Assembly: GCA_039707655.1 (NCBI GenBank)
Contig: CM077675.1
Span: 420,441,162 to 420,505,161 of the forward strand
Length of the DNA stretch: 64,000 nucleotides
From: Elymus sibiricus
Taxonomy: Eukaryota; Streptophyta; Magnoliopsida; Poales; Poaceae
Reading direction: 5' to 3'
Positions 10,709 to 21,200 of the stretch are shown one piece after another (the stretch's first letter is position 1; each line of letters begins with the position of its first letter). The translations under genes were made by a program, and so were the position numbers. The notes under the pieces were generated by a model. That model saw only the letters and a list, made by a program, of their open reading frames with translations. It was not told the origin of the DNA and searched no databases.

Positions 10709-11248
10709 GAGTCGATCGAGCTAGCGAGTGATGATGAGGACTCCGCGCTCGCCGCGGCCTCTATTTGTACGCACGTCGAAGAGGCGGCAGGGCAGAAACA
10801 GTGGCCGCACGCGCACCGCCCCGCCGGGTGTTCTAGAGAGAAGCGTGGATTGACGGGGTGGTGGGTTTTTCGTTGCTGGGACGGCGCGGGCGTGGGGTGT
10901 GGCGAGAAAACATTCTGTATGTCGCTTTTGCTGCTGAAAAGGATGGATCGTAGGATAAAAAATGCTAGACATACGGACAAAAGCTACATGGTTTTACGGA
11001 TCAGCTGACTTGTCCTTTTGTAATTGGGCTAAATAACCTTCTCCTCCTAATTAATCGGGCCCCCCTGATTTCAACTGGTGGGGTGGGCGTCCAGGCCCGT
11101 AAAACTCCGTAATTGCCTGTTGATGTAGCAAAGCTCATCGTAGGATCGGATTCGAGTCCCAGATCGTGGGGTTCTGCTTTGGACTAGAGTCATCAGCGGC
11201 AGGGAAAAGAAGGAAAAGCAACAGCTAGCCTGCCATTGATCATCACGT
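10709..11248. other. 5' flank/promoter region of the GDSL gene
   Basis: Without a supported ORF. It holds the TATA-like box near 10765 and a pyrimidine-rich leader. The unique flank ends about 570 bp upstream of the start codon, where MITE and MULE sequence begin, so any distal elements would lie within or beyond inserted DNA. Confidence 0.45.
10760..10771 (-). promoter_or_regulatory. TATA-like box of the GDSL gene
   Basis: The minus strand reads GTACAAATAGAGG about 80 bp upstream of the start codon, a one-base variant of the TATAAATAG consensus at a suitable distance. No other core element was identified. Confidence 0.4.
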
Positions 11249-11294
11249 ATGTAATCTGTAAAGAAATATAAGAGTGTTTAGATCAGTATTTTTT
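11249..11294. mobile_element. Stowaway-type (Thalos-like) MITE remnant, left part
   Basis: CTGTAAAGAAATATAAGAG followed by TGTTTAGATCA resembles the end of Thalos-type Stowaway MITEs. The matching end, ACGGAGGGAGTA, appears at 25886-25897 on the far side of M1, which suggests that M1 inserted inside this MITE. The remnant is much shorter than a complete MITE, so an internal deletion must also be assumed. Confidence 0.45.
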
Positions 11295-11469
11295 GAGATA
11301 AATACACCCACGGTCACTGTAATTGCGTCGAAAGCACGATACAGTCATCCAACTTTGAAATACGGTCGTTACGGTCACTGAATACGACGGGACCTGAAAA
11401 TACGGTCACTGTAGCGCGTATGCGGTGCGTACATGCAGTTTGACCACGTGTTGACCGCCACGTTTTGCT
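11295..11469. repeat. M1 left terminal inverted repeat
   Basis: Pairs in inverted orientation with about 25708-25874 through most of its length. It carries three copies of ACGGTCACTG (11310-11319, 11371-11380, 11402-11411), mirrored by three copies in the right repeat, possible transposase-binding sites. Confidence 0.88.
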
Positions 11470-12227
11470 CTCTGGTTTGGCCAATTTTGCATGGAGGTGT
11501 TTTCTGTAAAAAAAACAAAATTTCCCAATTCTCAAATCCCTAACCCGTCCCGGCCCTCTGAAATCCCTAACCCCCTCTTACCTACATGAATGGATCAAGC
11601 AGCTGGTCTAAGAAGGTTGTGAAGATTGACAGTGCAAATGTCATGACCAGGCAGCAAGCTGCTGCACTGATGAAGCTTGGGAGAGAGCTGGTGATGCTCC
11701 TGAAGATGCTACTTGTTGTTGTGGTCATGCTAGGTGTTGTTGTTGTGGTGATGCTCCAGTTGAAGAAGTGAAGATGTAGAAGAAGTGCTGCATTCCTGAT
11801 AGTAGGTTCATTTTGGGATTCTGCAGTGATGTTAGTAGTGGTGGCAGTCCTAGTATATTTTGGTTGAGTTTGATGTAATGCTGTCAATGTTGAACTGGCT
11901 ATGTTATGTTGAACCCTGTTTAGTTTGGTTTAGTCTGATGTAATGATCTGAATGTTCAAGTAAGAATGCTATATAATGGCAGTAGTGAACCCTTGTCTAG
12001 TATGTATTGATCTGAAATGCTTATTGCCTTTCCAGTTAGGAGAGAAAACTTGCACATGATCCATCAACATAAGCAAATAAGTCTTGCCCATCATGCATCA
12101 ACAGAGGGTAGTGATAAGCAAAGACATTGACAGGTAGTGATAATGAGCAAAATGGTACCCTAGATGATCATTTGAACAACACATGTTAAATGATCATGTA
12201 GGTACCAAACACTACATCTATTACAAC
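11470..12227. other. M1 left interior, mostly non-coding
   Basis: Apart from the 61-codon ORF at 11586-11771, this stretch is T-rich and G/T-rich with no supported gene. It would contain the 3' untranslated region of the transposase gene arriving from the right and that of any convergent gene from the left. Confidence 0.4.
11586..11771 (+). CDS. Small hydrophobic ORF in M1, convergent to the transposase gene
   Basis: A 61-residue ORF starting about 115 bp inside the left terminal repeat and pointing inward, opposite to the transposase gene. The first ~35 residues are polar (MNGSSSWSKKVVKIDSANV). The rest is strongly hydrophobic (LLVVVVMLGVVVVVML) and could form one membrane segment. No family is recognised. 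The layout, two convergent genes starting near each terminus, recalls maize MuDR, but there is no visible similarity to mudrB. It may equally be a chance frame or a gene tail; the ~450 bp downstream are T-rich and look like 3' untranslated DNA. Confidence 0.3.
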   Translation: MNGSSSWSKKVVKIDSANVMTRQQAAALMKLGRELVMLLKMLLVVVVMLGVVVVVMLQLKK

Positions 12228-12374
12228 CTACCTAAACATATCAAACATAGAAGATCTTGGAGCCTTCTTTGGAAGATCAGCTTGATTGTCCAAGCACCTT
12301 GACTTTCTTTTTGCAGCAGCCATGCTTTGCTCCCTTGCTTTTTGTGCAGCAGCCTTCATCCTCTCCTGAGCAGC
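12228..12374 (-). pseudogene. M1 transposase gene, 3' end of last exon
   Basis: Read on the minus strand, this continues the Ala/Glu/Lys-rich coding region of 21201-21893 across the C1 insertion: Lys/Ala-rich (KAAAQKAREQSMAAAKRKS), ending PRSSMFDMFR and a stop at 12228. The 5-bp sequence GCAGC at its inner edge (12370-12374) is repeated at 21201-21205 as the C1 target duplication, which proves that the two parts were once contiguous. Confidence 0.75.
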
Positions 12375-14201
12375 TGTTGGGGAACGTTGCATGGGAATGA
12401 TGATCATCTACGAGAGGGAGAGTGAATCTACATACCCTTGTAGATCGCTAAGCGGAAGCGTTAATAAACGCGGTTGATGTAGTCGAACGTCTTCGCGATC
12501 CAAATCGCCGAGCGTCCCGCGATCCAATCTTTATGATCCTTCCGATCTAGTGCCGAACGGACGGCACCTCCGCGTTCAACACACGTACGGCTTGATGACG
12601 CCTTCACCTCCTCGATCCAGCGAGCGATGGTGAAGTAGTGGTTGAGTTCCAGCAGCACGACGGCGTGGTGATGGTGGTGAGGAACAATCTCTGCAGGGCT
12701 TCGCCAAGCACTACGGAGATTATGACGGAGGAACTAGAGGGCTAGGGTTGCCGGCACACGGCTTGGGAAATCCTGATGTGTCCCGTGTGCTAGCCCTGCC
12801 CCTCTATTTATATGTTGAGCCTTGGGGTCTAAACTTGGAGTAAAAGCCTCCTCCAGGTCGGTTTTGCCCGCACAAGGTCGGTTTGGCCCGCAGGGAAAGA
12901 GTCCAACTCGGACCCCTGCCGAATCGTGCACAGCCGCACACAAGCGGTAGTACCGCTTCACACAAGCGGTAGTACCGCTTGGGCGGTAGTACCGCTTCAC
13001 ACAAGCGGTAGTACCGCTCGGGCGGTAGTACCGCTTCACACAAGCGGTAGTACCGCTTACGCGGCAGCAAAACTACTTTTGCGCTTTCCAATACCTCGTG
13101 GGCTTTATCCCTTTGGCCCATATAAAGTGTTGCTGCACCCGAACACTTCGGTAAACATCCGGAACCCATTCCGGTGAACTCTGGAACTCTTCCGGAGATC
13201 GAAACACTATTATCACATATATCAATCTTTACCTCCGGACTCTTCCGGAGATCCTCGTCATGTCCGGGATCTTATCCGGGACTCCGAACAACTTTCGGTC
13301 ACCAACATAATAACTCAATTATACTAATCGTCACCAAACGTTAAGTGTGTAGACCCTGCGGGTTCGAGAACTATGTAGACATGACCGAGACACCTCTACG
13401 GCCAATAACCAATAGCGGGACCTGGATGCCCATATTGGCTCCTACATATTCTACGAAGATCTTTATCGGTCGAACCTCTATGTCAAGGATTCAGTTAATC
13501 CCGTATGCTGTTCCCTTTGTTCTTCGGTATGTTACTTGCCCGAGATTCGATCGTCGGTATCACTATACCTAGTTCAATCTCGTTACCGGCAAGTCTCTTT
13601 ACTCGTTCCGTAATACAAGATCTCGTGGCTAACACTTTAGTCACATTGCTTGCAAGGCTCAATGTGATGTTGTATTACCGAGTGGGCCCTGAGATACCTC
13701 TCCGTCACACGGAGTAACAAATCCCAGTCTTGATCCATGCCAACCCAACAGACACCCTCGGAGATACCTATAGAGCACCTTTATAGTCACCCAGTTACGT
13801 TGCGACGTTTGATACACACAAGGTATTCCTCCGGTGTCAGTGAGTTGCATGATCTCATGGTCAAAGGAACAGATACTTGACATGCAGAAAACAATAGCAA
13901 TAAACTGACACGATCAAATGCTACGTTTACAGTTTGGGTCTTGTCCATCACATCATTCTCCTAATGATGTGATCCCGTTATCAAATGACATCTCATGTCA
14001 ATGGCTAGGAAACCTTAACCATCTTTGATCAACGAGCTAGTCAACTAGAGGCTTACTAGGGACACAGTGTTGTCTATGTACCCACACATGTATTTGAGTT
14101 TCCAATCAATACAATCATAGCATGGATAATAAACGATTATCATGAACAAGGAAATATAATAATAACCAATTTATTATTGCCTCTAGGGCATATTTCCAAC
14201 A
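12375..14201 (-). repeat. C1 3' LTR
   Basis: 1,827 bp. Nearly identical to the other LTR, but lacking 39 bp just inside its outer end: GGGAA is followed directly by TGATGATCATC, whereas the 5' copy has an extra stretch beginning ACAAAAATTTTCC there. Confidence 0.95.
12938..13062. repeat. Array of AAGCGGTA-n-TACCGCTT palindromes, C1 3' LTR copy
   Basis: The 17-bp near-perfect palindrome AAGCGGTAGTACCGCTT and shorter GGCGGTAGTACCGCTT versions recur six times in about 125 bp, separated by CACAC or GGG spacers. Each site is an inverted repeat of AGCGGTA around one base. Weak ORFs across it (KRYYRLCEAVLPP repeats) are by-products. Confidence 0.9.
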
Positions 14202-14216
14202 GTCTCCCACTTGCAC
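14202..14216 (-). other. C1 polypurine tract
   Basis: The minus strand reads GCAAGTGGGAGAC immediately before the TGTTGG start of the 3' LTR, the expected plus-strand primer. Confidence 0.8.
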
Positions 14217-14251
14217 TAGAGTCAATAATCTAGTTCACATCACTATGTGAT

Positions 14252-15325
14252 TTACATTGTAATGAATCGAACACCCATGCAGTTCTGGTGTTGTTCATGT
14301 TTAGCCTTTGGAAGAGGTTTAGTCATCGGATCTGCAACATTTAGATCCGTGTGTACTTTGCAAATATTTATGTCGTCCTCCTTGATGTAATCGCGGATGG
14401 AATTGAAACGTCGCTTTATGTGTCTGGTCCTCTTGTGAAATCTTGGTTCCTTGGCTAGAGCAATGGCACCAGTATTATCACAAAACAGAGTCATTGGGTT
14501 AAGTGCACTAGGCACTACTCCAAGATCTGTCATGAACTCCTTCATCCAGACACCTTCCTTCGCCGCCTCCGAGGCAGCGATGTACTCCGCTTCGCATGTA
14601 GAATCTGCTACCACGCTTTGCTTGGAACTGCACCAGCTAACCGCACCCCCATTAAGAATAAATACGTATCCGGTTTGCGACTTAGAGTCATCCGGATCAG
14701 TGTCAAAGCTTGCATCGACGTAACCCTTTACGACGAGCTCTTGATCACCTCCATAAACGAGAAACATGTCCTTAGTCCTTTTCAGGTACTTCAGGATATT
14801 CTTGACCGTCGTCCAGTGTTCCATTCCTGGATCACTTTGAAACCTTCCGGCCATACTTATGGCAAGGCTGACATCGGGTCTTGTGCACAGCATTGCATAC
14901 ATAATAGAGCCTATGGCTGAAGCATAGGGGATGACACTCATCTTTTCTCTATCTTCTGCAGTCACTGGGCATTGAGTCTTACTCAACTTCACACCTTGCA
15001 AAACAGGCAAGAACCCCTTCTTGGACTGATCCATTTTGAACTTCTTCAAAATCTTATCAAGGTATGTGCTTTGTGAAAGTCCTATTAAGCGTCTCGATCT
15101 ATCTCTATAGATCTTGATGCCTAATATGAAAGCAGCTTCTCCTAGGTCCTTCATTGAAAAACTCTTGTTCAAATATTCCTTTACGCTTTCCAGCATTTCT
15201 ATATTGTTTCCAATCAGCAATATGTCATCCACATATAATATTAGAAACGCTATAGAGCTCCCACTCACTTTCTTGTAAATACAAGCTTCTCCGTAAACTT
15301 GTATAAACTCGAACGCTTTGATCAC
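14252..15325 (-). pseudogene. C1 reverse transcriptase (C-terminal half) and RNase H
   Basis: A 357-residue frame beginning just after the deletion (KAFEFIQVYGEACIYKKVSG). RT motif YVDDILLIGNN is intact near residue 32. The conserved copia connection (TRPDVSLAISMAGRFQSDPG) follows, then RNase H with GYVDASFDTD, CEAEYIAASEA, LFCDNTGAIALAK and HTDLNVADPMTKPL. The RT fingers and first palm segment (roughly 70-85 residues) are deleted, so the polymerase cannot work. Confidence 0.88.
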
Positions 15326-16062
15326 CTCATCAAAACGAAGATTCCAACTCCGAGATGCTTGCTGACGGACTTAAGCATCGCTACGGGTGAGAAGGTCTCA
15401 TCGTAGTCAACTCCTTGAACTTGTGAAAAACCCTTTGCCACAAGTCGAGCTTTATAGACGGTGACATTACCGTCCGCGTCCGTCTTCCTCTTAAAGATCC
15501 ATTTGTTCTGAATGGCCTTACGCCCTTCAGGTAATACTTCCAAAGTCCAGACTTTGTTTTCATACATGGATCCCATCTCGGATTTCATGGCCTCTAACCA
15601 CTTCTCGGAATCCGGGCCCATCATCGCTTCTCCATAGCTCGTAGGTTCATCGTTGTCTAACAACATGACTTCTAAGACAGGGTTGCCGTACCACTCAGGA
15701 GCAGTACGCGTCCTTGTCGACCTACGAGGTTCAATAGCAACTTGATCCAAAGCTTCATGATCATCATCATTAACTTCTTCTTCAGCTAATGTAGGCTCCA
15801 CAGAAACAACTTTCTGCACTGCGCTACTCTCAGGTTGAAGTAAAGGTTCAACAACCTCATCAAGTTCTATCTTCCTCCCACTCAATTCTTTCGAGAGAAA
15901 CTCTTTCTCAAGAAATGTTCCGTTTTTAGCGACAAACACTTTGCCTTCGGATCTGAGGTAGAAGGTATACCCAACTGTCTCTTTTGGGTATCCTATGAAG
16001 ACGCATTTCTCCGCTTTGGGTTCCAGCTTTTCAGGCTGAAGCTTTTTGACATAAGCATCATC
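15322..16062 (-). pseudogene. C1 integrase C-terminus, linker and start of reverse transcriptase
   Basis: Continues from the frameshift near 16060 (DAYVKKLQPEKLEPKAEKCVFIGYP, the copia GKGY-type tail). It passes through an acidic linker to the RT start (SEMGSMYENKVWTL...IQNKWIFKRK...YKARLVAKGFSQ...DYDETFSPVAMLKSV). Immediately afterwards the expected MDVKTAFLNG segment with the first RT catalytic Asp is missing. The sequence jumps to QASRSWNLRFDEV, which is read in another frame. Confidence 0.85.
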
Positions 16063-18055
16063 CCCAAACTTTAAGAAACGACAGCTTTGGCTTCTTGTCA
16101 AACCAAAGTTCATATGGCGTTGTCTCAACGGATTTCGATGGTGCCCTATTTAAAGTGAATGCAGCTGTCTCTAATGCATAACCCCAAAACGATAGTGGCA
16201 AATCGGCAAGAGACATCATAGATCGCACCATATCCAATAAGGTACGATTACGACGTTCGGACACACCATTACGCTGTGGTGTTCCAGGCGGTGTTAATTG
16301 TGAAACAATTCCACACTGTCTTAAGTGACTGCCAAACTCATAACTCAGATATTCTCCTCCTCGATCAGATCGTAGGAATTTAATCTTCTTATTACGATGA
16401 TTCTCAACTTCACTCTGAAATTGTTTGAACTTTTCAAATGTTTCAGACTTGTGTTTCATTAAGTAAATATACCCATATCTACTTAAGTCATCAGTGAAGG
16501 TGAGAAAGTAACGATAACCACCGCGCGCCTCAATGCTCATCGGACCGCACACATCAGTATGTATGATTTCCAATAAGTCACTTGCCCGTTCCATTATTCC
16601 AGAGAACGGCGTTTTAGTCATCTTGCCCATGAGGCATGGCTCACATGTGTCAAGTGATTCAAAATCAAGTGACTCCAAAAGTCCATCAGCATGGAGCTTC
16701 CTCATGCGTTTTACGCCAATATGACCTAAACGGCAGTGCCACAAGAAAGTGGTATTATCATTATCAATTCTACATCTTTTGGCATCAATGTTATGAACAT
16801 GTGTATTATTACTATCGAGATTCAATAAGAATAAACCCCTCACATTGGGTGCATGACCATAAAAGATATTACTCATATAAATAGAACAACCATTATTCTC
16901 TGATTTAAATGAGTAACCGTCTCGCAATAAACAAGATCCAGATATAATGTTCATGCTTAACGCAGGCACCAAATAACACTTATTTAGGCTCATCACTAAT
17001 CCCGACGGTAATCGAAGAGCGAGCGTGCCGACGGCGATCACATCAACCTTGGAACCATTTCCCACGCGCATCGTCACTTCGTCCTTTGCCAGCCTCCGTC
17101 TATTCCGCAGTTCCTGTTTTGAGTTGCAAATATGAGCAACCGCACCGGTATCAAATACCCAGGCACTACAACGAGAGTTGGTAAGGTACACATCAATAAC
17201 ATGTATATCATATATACCTTGTTTGTTGTTGGCCGCCTTCTTGTCAGCCAAATACTTGGGGCAATTCCGCTTCCAGTGTCCAGTTCCCTTGCAATGAAAA
17301 CACACAGTTTCTGGTTTGGGTCCAGCCTTGGGTTTCTTCACGAGAGGAGCAACTGCTTTGCCACTCTGCTTGGAGTTACCCTTCTTACCCTTGCCATTTT
17401 TCTTGAAACTAGTGGTTTTATTGACCATCAACACTTGATGCTCCTTCTGAATTTCAGACTCAGCGATTTTCAGCATCGCAAACAGCTCGGCGACTGACTT
17501 GTTCATCCCGTGCATGTTATAGTTCAACACGAAGCTCTTGTAGCTAGGTGGCAATGATTGAAGAACTCTGTCAGTGATAGCCTCTGGCGGAAGGGGCATC
17601 CCTAACTCAGCCAGACGGGTGGAGTACCCAGACATTCTGAGCACGTGATCACTGATAGACCCGTTTTCCTCCATCTTGCAAGCATAGAATTTATCGGAGA
17701 TCTCATATCTCTCGATCCGGGCATTCTTCTGAAAGATAAACTTCAACTCCTGGAACATCTCATATGCTCCATGACGTTCAAAACGTCTTTGAAGTCCCGG
17801 TTCTAAGCCATACAACATTGCACATTGAACTATTGAGTAATCATCAGAACGAGCCTGCCAGGCGTTCACAACGTCTAGAGACTCAACTGGAGCGGGTGGA
17901 TCACCAAGCGGTGCATCAAGGACATAAGCCTTCTGGGAAGCCGTAAGGATAATCCTTAGATTACGGGCCCAGTCCACAAAGTTACTTCCATCATCTTTCA
18001 ACTTAGCTTTCTCTAGGAACGCATTAAAATTCAGGGGTGCTACTGCGCGAGCCAT
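16058..18055 (-). CDS. C1 gag, protease and integrase ORF
   Basis: A 665-residue frame starting MARAVAPLNFNAFLEKAKL, the usual Angela/BARE gag start. The gag domain (1-~240) ends with a zinc knuckle CFHCKGTGHWKRNC near 250-263. Protease follows with AWVFDTGAVAHICNS near residue 300. The integrase HHCC zinc site (LWHCRLGHIG...CEPCLMGK) is near 440-485, and its DDE residues are visible in HTDVCGP, RSDRGGEY and NGVSERRN. Everything to this point looks functional. The frame ends prematurely after FLKVWG through a short deletion near 16060, and the integrase C-terminus continues in another frame. Confidence 0.92.
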   Translation of the reverse strand: MARAVAPLNFNAFLEKAKLKDDGSNFVDWARNLRIILTASQKAYVLDAPLGDPPAPVESLDVVNAWQARSDDYSIVQCAMLYGLEPGLQRRFERHGAYEMFQELKFIFQKNARIERYEISDKFYACKMEENGSISDHVLRMSGYSTRLAELGMPLPPEAITDRVLQSLPPSYKSFVLNYNMHGMNKSVAELFAMLKIAESEIQKEHQVLMVNKTTSFKKNGKGKKGNSKQSGKAVAPLVKKPKAGPKPETVCFHCKGTGHWKRNCPKYLADKKAANNKQGIYDIHVIDVYLTNSRCSAWVFDTGAVAHICNSKQELRNRRRLAKDEVTMRVGNGSKVDVIAVGTLALRLPSGLVMSLNKCYLVPALSMNIISGSCLLRDGYSFKSENNGCSIYMSNIFYGHAPNVRGLFLLNLDSNNTHVHNIDAKRCRIDNDNTTFLWHCRLGHIGVKRMRKLHADGLLESLDFESLDTCEPCLMGKMTKTPFSGIMERASDLLEIIHTDVCGPMSIEARGGYRYFLTFTDDLSRYGYIYLMKHKSETFEKFKQFQSEVENHRNKKIKFLRSDRGGEYLSYEFGSHLRQCGIVSQLTPPGTPQRNGVSERRNRTLLDMVRSMMSLADLPLSFWGYALETAAFTLNRAPSKSVETTPYELWFDKKPKLSFLKVWG

Positions 18056-19321
18056 GATCTACAACATAAATATAGCAAAGACAACTTAGACTATTGTTCT
18101 AGATAATGAGTTTAGTTAATCATATTACTTAAAAACTCCCACTCAAATTGACATCCCTCCGGTCATTCGAGTGTAACATGATCCAAATCCACCAACTCAA
18201 GTCCGATCATCACGTGAGTTGAGGTGGTTTCAATGGTGAACATCTTCATGTTGATCATATCTACTATATGACTCATGTTCGACCTTTCGGTCTCTTGTGT
18301 TCCGAGGCCATGTCTGTACATGCTAGGCTCGTCAAGTTTAACCCGAGTGTTCCGCACGTGCAACATGGCTTGCACCCGTTGTATGCGAACGTAGAGTCTA
18401 TCACACCCGATCATCACGGCGTGTCTCGAAACGACGAACTTTCGCAACGGTGCACACTTGGGGAGAACACAATTTATCTTGAAATTTAAGTGAGGGATCA
18501 CCTTATAATGCTACCGTCGTCCTAAGCAAAATAAGATGCATAAAAGGATTAACATCACATGCAAATCATAAGTGACATGATATGGCCATGAACTTGTGCT
18601 TTTGATCTCCATCTCCAAAGCACCGGCATGATCTCCATCGTCACCGGCATGACACCATGATCTCCATCATCTTGATCTCCATCAATGTGTCGCCATAAGG
18701 TTGTCGCGCCGACTGTTGCTCCCACGACTATTGCTAACGTTTAGCGATAAAGTAAAGCATTACATAGCGCTTAATGATTGACACGCAGGTCATACAATAA
18801 TTAAAGACAACTCTATGGCTCCTGCCAGTTGCCGTACTCATCGACATGCAAGTCGTGATATTCTATACAAAACATGATCATCTCATACATCACATATATC
18901 TCATCATGTAATTGGCCATATCACATCACAACATACCCTGCAAAAACAAGTTAGACGTCCTCTAATTGTTGTTGCAAATTTTACGTGGCTGCTACGGGTT
19001 TGCAAGAACCGTTCTTACCTACGCAAAACCACAACGTGGTGTAGTGATTGCTTTTTGATCTTCTAAAAGAACCCTCTTCATTGAAATCGATTCAACTAAA
19101 GTGAGAGAGACAGACACCCGCTAGCCATCTTTATGCAACGAAGTTACATGTTAGTTGAAGGAACCTGTCTCGCGTAAGTGTACGCGTAATGTCGGTCCGG
19201 GCCGCTTCATCTCACAGTACCGCTGAATCAAATATCAACTAGTAACGGCAAGCAATATGTATACACCCACGCCCACAACTCGTTTGTGTTCTACTCGAGA
19301 TCTCATCTACGCATAGACCTA
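18056..19321 (-). other. C1 leader between primer site and gag
   Basis: About 1.27 kb without a supported ORF. A long untranslated leader is normal in BARE/Angela elements, where it may hold packaging signals. Confidence 0.6.
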
Positions 19322-19333
19322 GCTCTGATACCA
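19322..19333 (-). other. C1 primer-binding site (initiator tRNA-Met)
   Basis: The minus strand reads TGGTATCAGAGC one base inside the 5' LTR, the standard plant copia primer site complementary to tRNA-iMet. Confidence 0.95.
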
Positions 19334-19801
19334 CTGTTGGGGAACGTTGCATGGGAAACAAAAATTTTCCTACGCACACATAAGATCTATCCATGGTGAT
19401 GAGCATCTACGAGAGGGAGAGTGAATCTACATACCCTTGTAGATCGCTAAGCGGAAGCGTTAATAAACGCGGTTGATGTAGTCGAACGTCTTCGCGATCC
19501 AAATCGCCGAGCGTCCCGCGATCCAATCTTTATGATCCTTCCGATCTAGTGCCGAACGGACGGCACCTCCGCGTTCAACACACGTACGGCTTGATGACGC
19601 CTTCACCTCCTCGATCCAGCGAGCGATGGTGAAGTAGTGGTTGAGTTCCAGCAGCACGACGGCGTGGTGATGGTGGTGAGGAACAATCTCTGCAGGGCTT
19701 CGCCAAGCACTACGGAGATTATGACGGAGGAACTAGAGGGCTAGGGTTGCCGGCACACGGCTTGGGAAATCCTGATGTGTCCCGTGTGCTAGCCCTGCCC
19801 C

Positions 19802-19812
19802 TCTATTTATAT
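19802..19812 (-). promoter_or_regulatory. TATA box of the C1 5' LTR promoter
   Basis: The minus strand reads CATATAAATAGAGG, a near-perfect plant TATA box. The transcription start would lie about 30 bp toward lower coordinates, giving a U3 of about 1.4 kb that includes the palindrome array. Confidence 0.65.
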
Positions 19813-19936
19813 GTTGAGCCTTGGGGTCTAAACTTGGAGTAAAAGCCTCCTCCAGGTCGGTTTTGCCCGCACAAGGTCGGTTTGGCCCGCAGGGAAAGAG
19901 TCCAACTCGGACCCCTGCCGAATCGTGCACAGCCGC

Positions 19937-20061
19937 ACACAAGCGGTAGTACCGCTTCACACAAGCGGTAGTACCGCTTGGGCGGTAGTACCGCTTCACA
20001 CAAGCGGTAGTACCGCTCGGGCGGTAGTACCGCTTCACACAAGCGGTAGTACCGCTTACGC
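19937..20061. repeat. Array of AAGCGGTA-n-TACCGCTT palindromes, C1 5' LTR copy
   Basis: Identical in layout to the array at 12938-13062. In this LTR the array lies about 125-260 bp upstream of the TATA box, in the position of an upstream promoter element. Confidence 0.9.
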
Positions 20062-21200
20062 GGCAGCAAAACTACTTTTGCGCTTTCCAATACCTCGTGG
20101 GCTTTATCCCTTTGGCCCATATAAAGTGTTGCTGCACCCGAACACTTCGGTAAACATCCGGAACCCATTCCGGTGAACTCTGGAACTCTTCCGGAGATCG
20201 AAACACTATTATCACATATATCAATCTTTACCTCCGGACTCTTCCGGAGATCCTCGTCATGTCCGGGATCTTATCCGGGACTCCGAACAACTTTCGGTCA
20301 CCAACATAATAACTCAATTATACTAATCGTCACCAAACGTTAAGTGTGTAGACCCTGCGGGTTCGAGAACTATGTAGACATGACCGAGACACCTCTACGG
20401 CCAATAACCAATAGCGGGACCTGGATGCCCATATTGGCTCCTACATATTCTACGAAGATCTTTATCGGTCGAACCTCTATGTCAAGGATTCAGTTAATCC
20501 CGTATGCTGTTCCCTTTGTTCTTCGGTATGTTACTTGCCCGAGATTCGATCGTCGGTATCACTATACCTAGTTCAATCTCGTTACCGGCAAGTCTCTTTA
20601 CTCGTTCCGTAATACAAGATCTCGTGGCTAACACTTTAGTCACATTGCTTGCAAGGCTCAATGTGATGTTGTATTACCGAGTGGGCCCTGAGATACCTCT
20701 CCGTCACACGGAGTAACAAATCCCAGTCTTGATCCATGCCAACCCAACAGACACCCTCGGAGATACCTGTAGAGCACCTTTATAGTCACCCAGTTACGTT
20801 GCGACGTTTGATACACACAAGGTATTCCTCCGGTGTCAGTGAGTTGCATGATCTCATGGTCAAAGGAACAGATACTTGACATGCAGAAAACAATAGCAAT
20901 AAACTGACACGATCAAATGCTACGTTTACAGTTTGGGTCTTGTCCATCACATCATTCTCCTAATGATGTGATCCCGTTATCAAATGACATCTCATGTCAA
21001 TGGCTAGGAAACCTTAACCATCTTTGATCAACGAGCTAGTCAACTAGAGGCTTACTAGGGACACAGTGTTGTCTATGTACCCACACATGTATTTGAGTTT
21101 CCAATCAATACAATCATAGCATGGATAATAAACGATTATCATGAACAAGGAAATATAATAATAACCAATTTATTATTGCCTCTAGGGCATATTTCCAACA

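Larger units (their letters stand above)
12375..21200 (-). mobile_element. C1: Angela/BARE-like Ty1/copia retrotransposon, full length
   Basis: LTRs at 12375-14201 and 19335-21200 end TG...CA and begin, on the minus strand, TGTTGGAAATATGCCC, which I recognise as the Angela/BARE/WIS LTR start. The TSD GCAGC is perfect (12370-12374, 21201-21205). The initiator-Met primer site and polypurine tract are in place. The order gag-protease-integrase-RT-RNase H is that of copia elements. By eye the LTRs differ by only a few substitutions plus a 39-bp gap, so insertion was very recent. Yet pol has a small frameshift near 16060 and an RT deletion near 15340, so the copy cannot replicate alone. Confidence 0.95.
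19335..21200 (-). repeat. C1 5' LTR
   Basis: 1,866 bp, directly abutting the primer-binding site on its inner side and the transposase exon of M1 on its outer side. It contains the palindrome array at 19937-20061 and a TATA box near 19803. Confidence 0.95.

Noticed and set aside
12938..13062. CRISPR-like array of regularly spaced palindromes
   Set aside because: Spacers are 5-10 bp and repetitive, the array lies inside a plant LTR and is duplicated with it; there are no cas genes and the genome is eukaryotic.
12734..13177. Repeat-containing ORFs (KRYYRLCEAVLPP and AVVPLHTSGSTA units) on both strands
   Set aside because: They are produced by the palindrome array in the C1 LTR, appear identically in the other LTR, and are open on both strands. 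Non-coding LTR sequence explains them.
12375..21200. Apparent segmental duplication of 12.4-14.2 kb at 19.3-21.2 kb
   Set aside because: These are the two LTRs of C1, with primer site, polypurine tract and a 5-bp target duplication.
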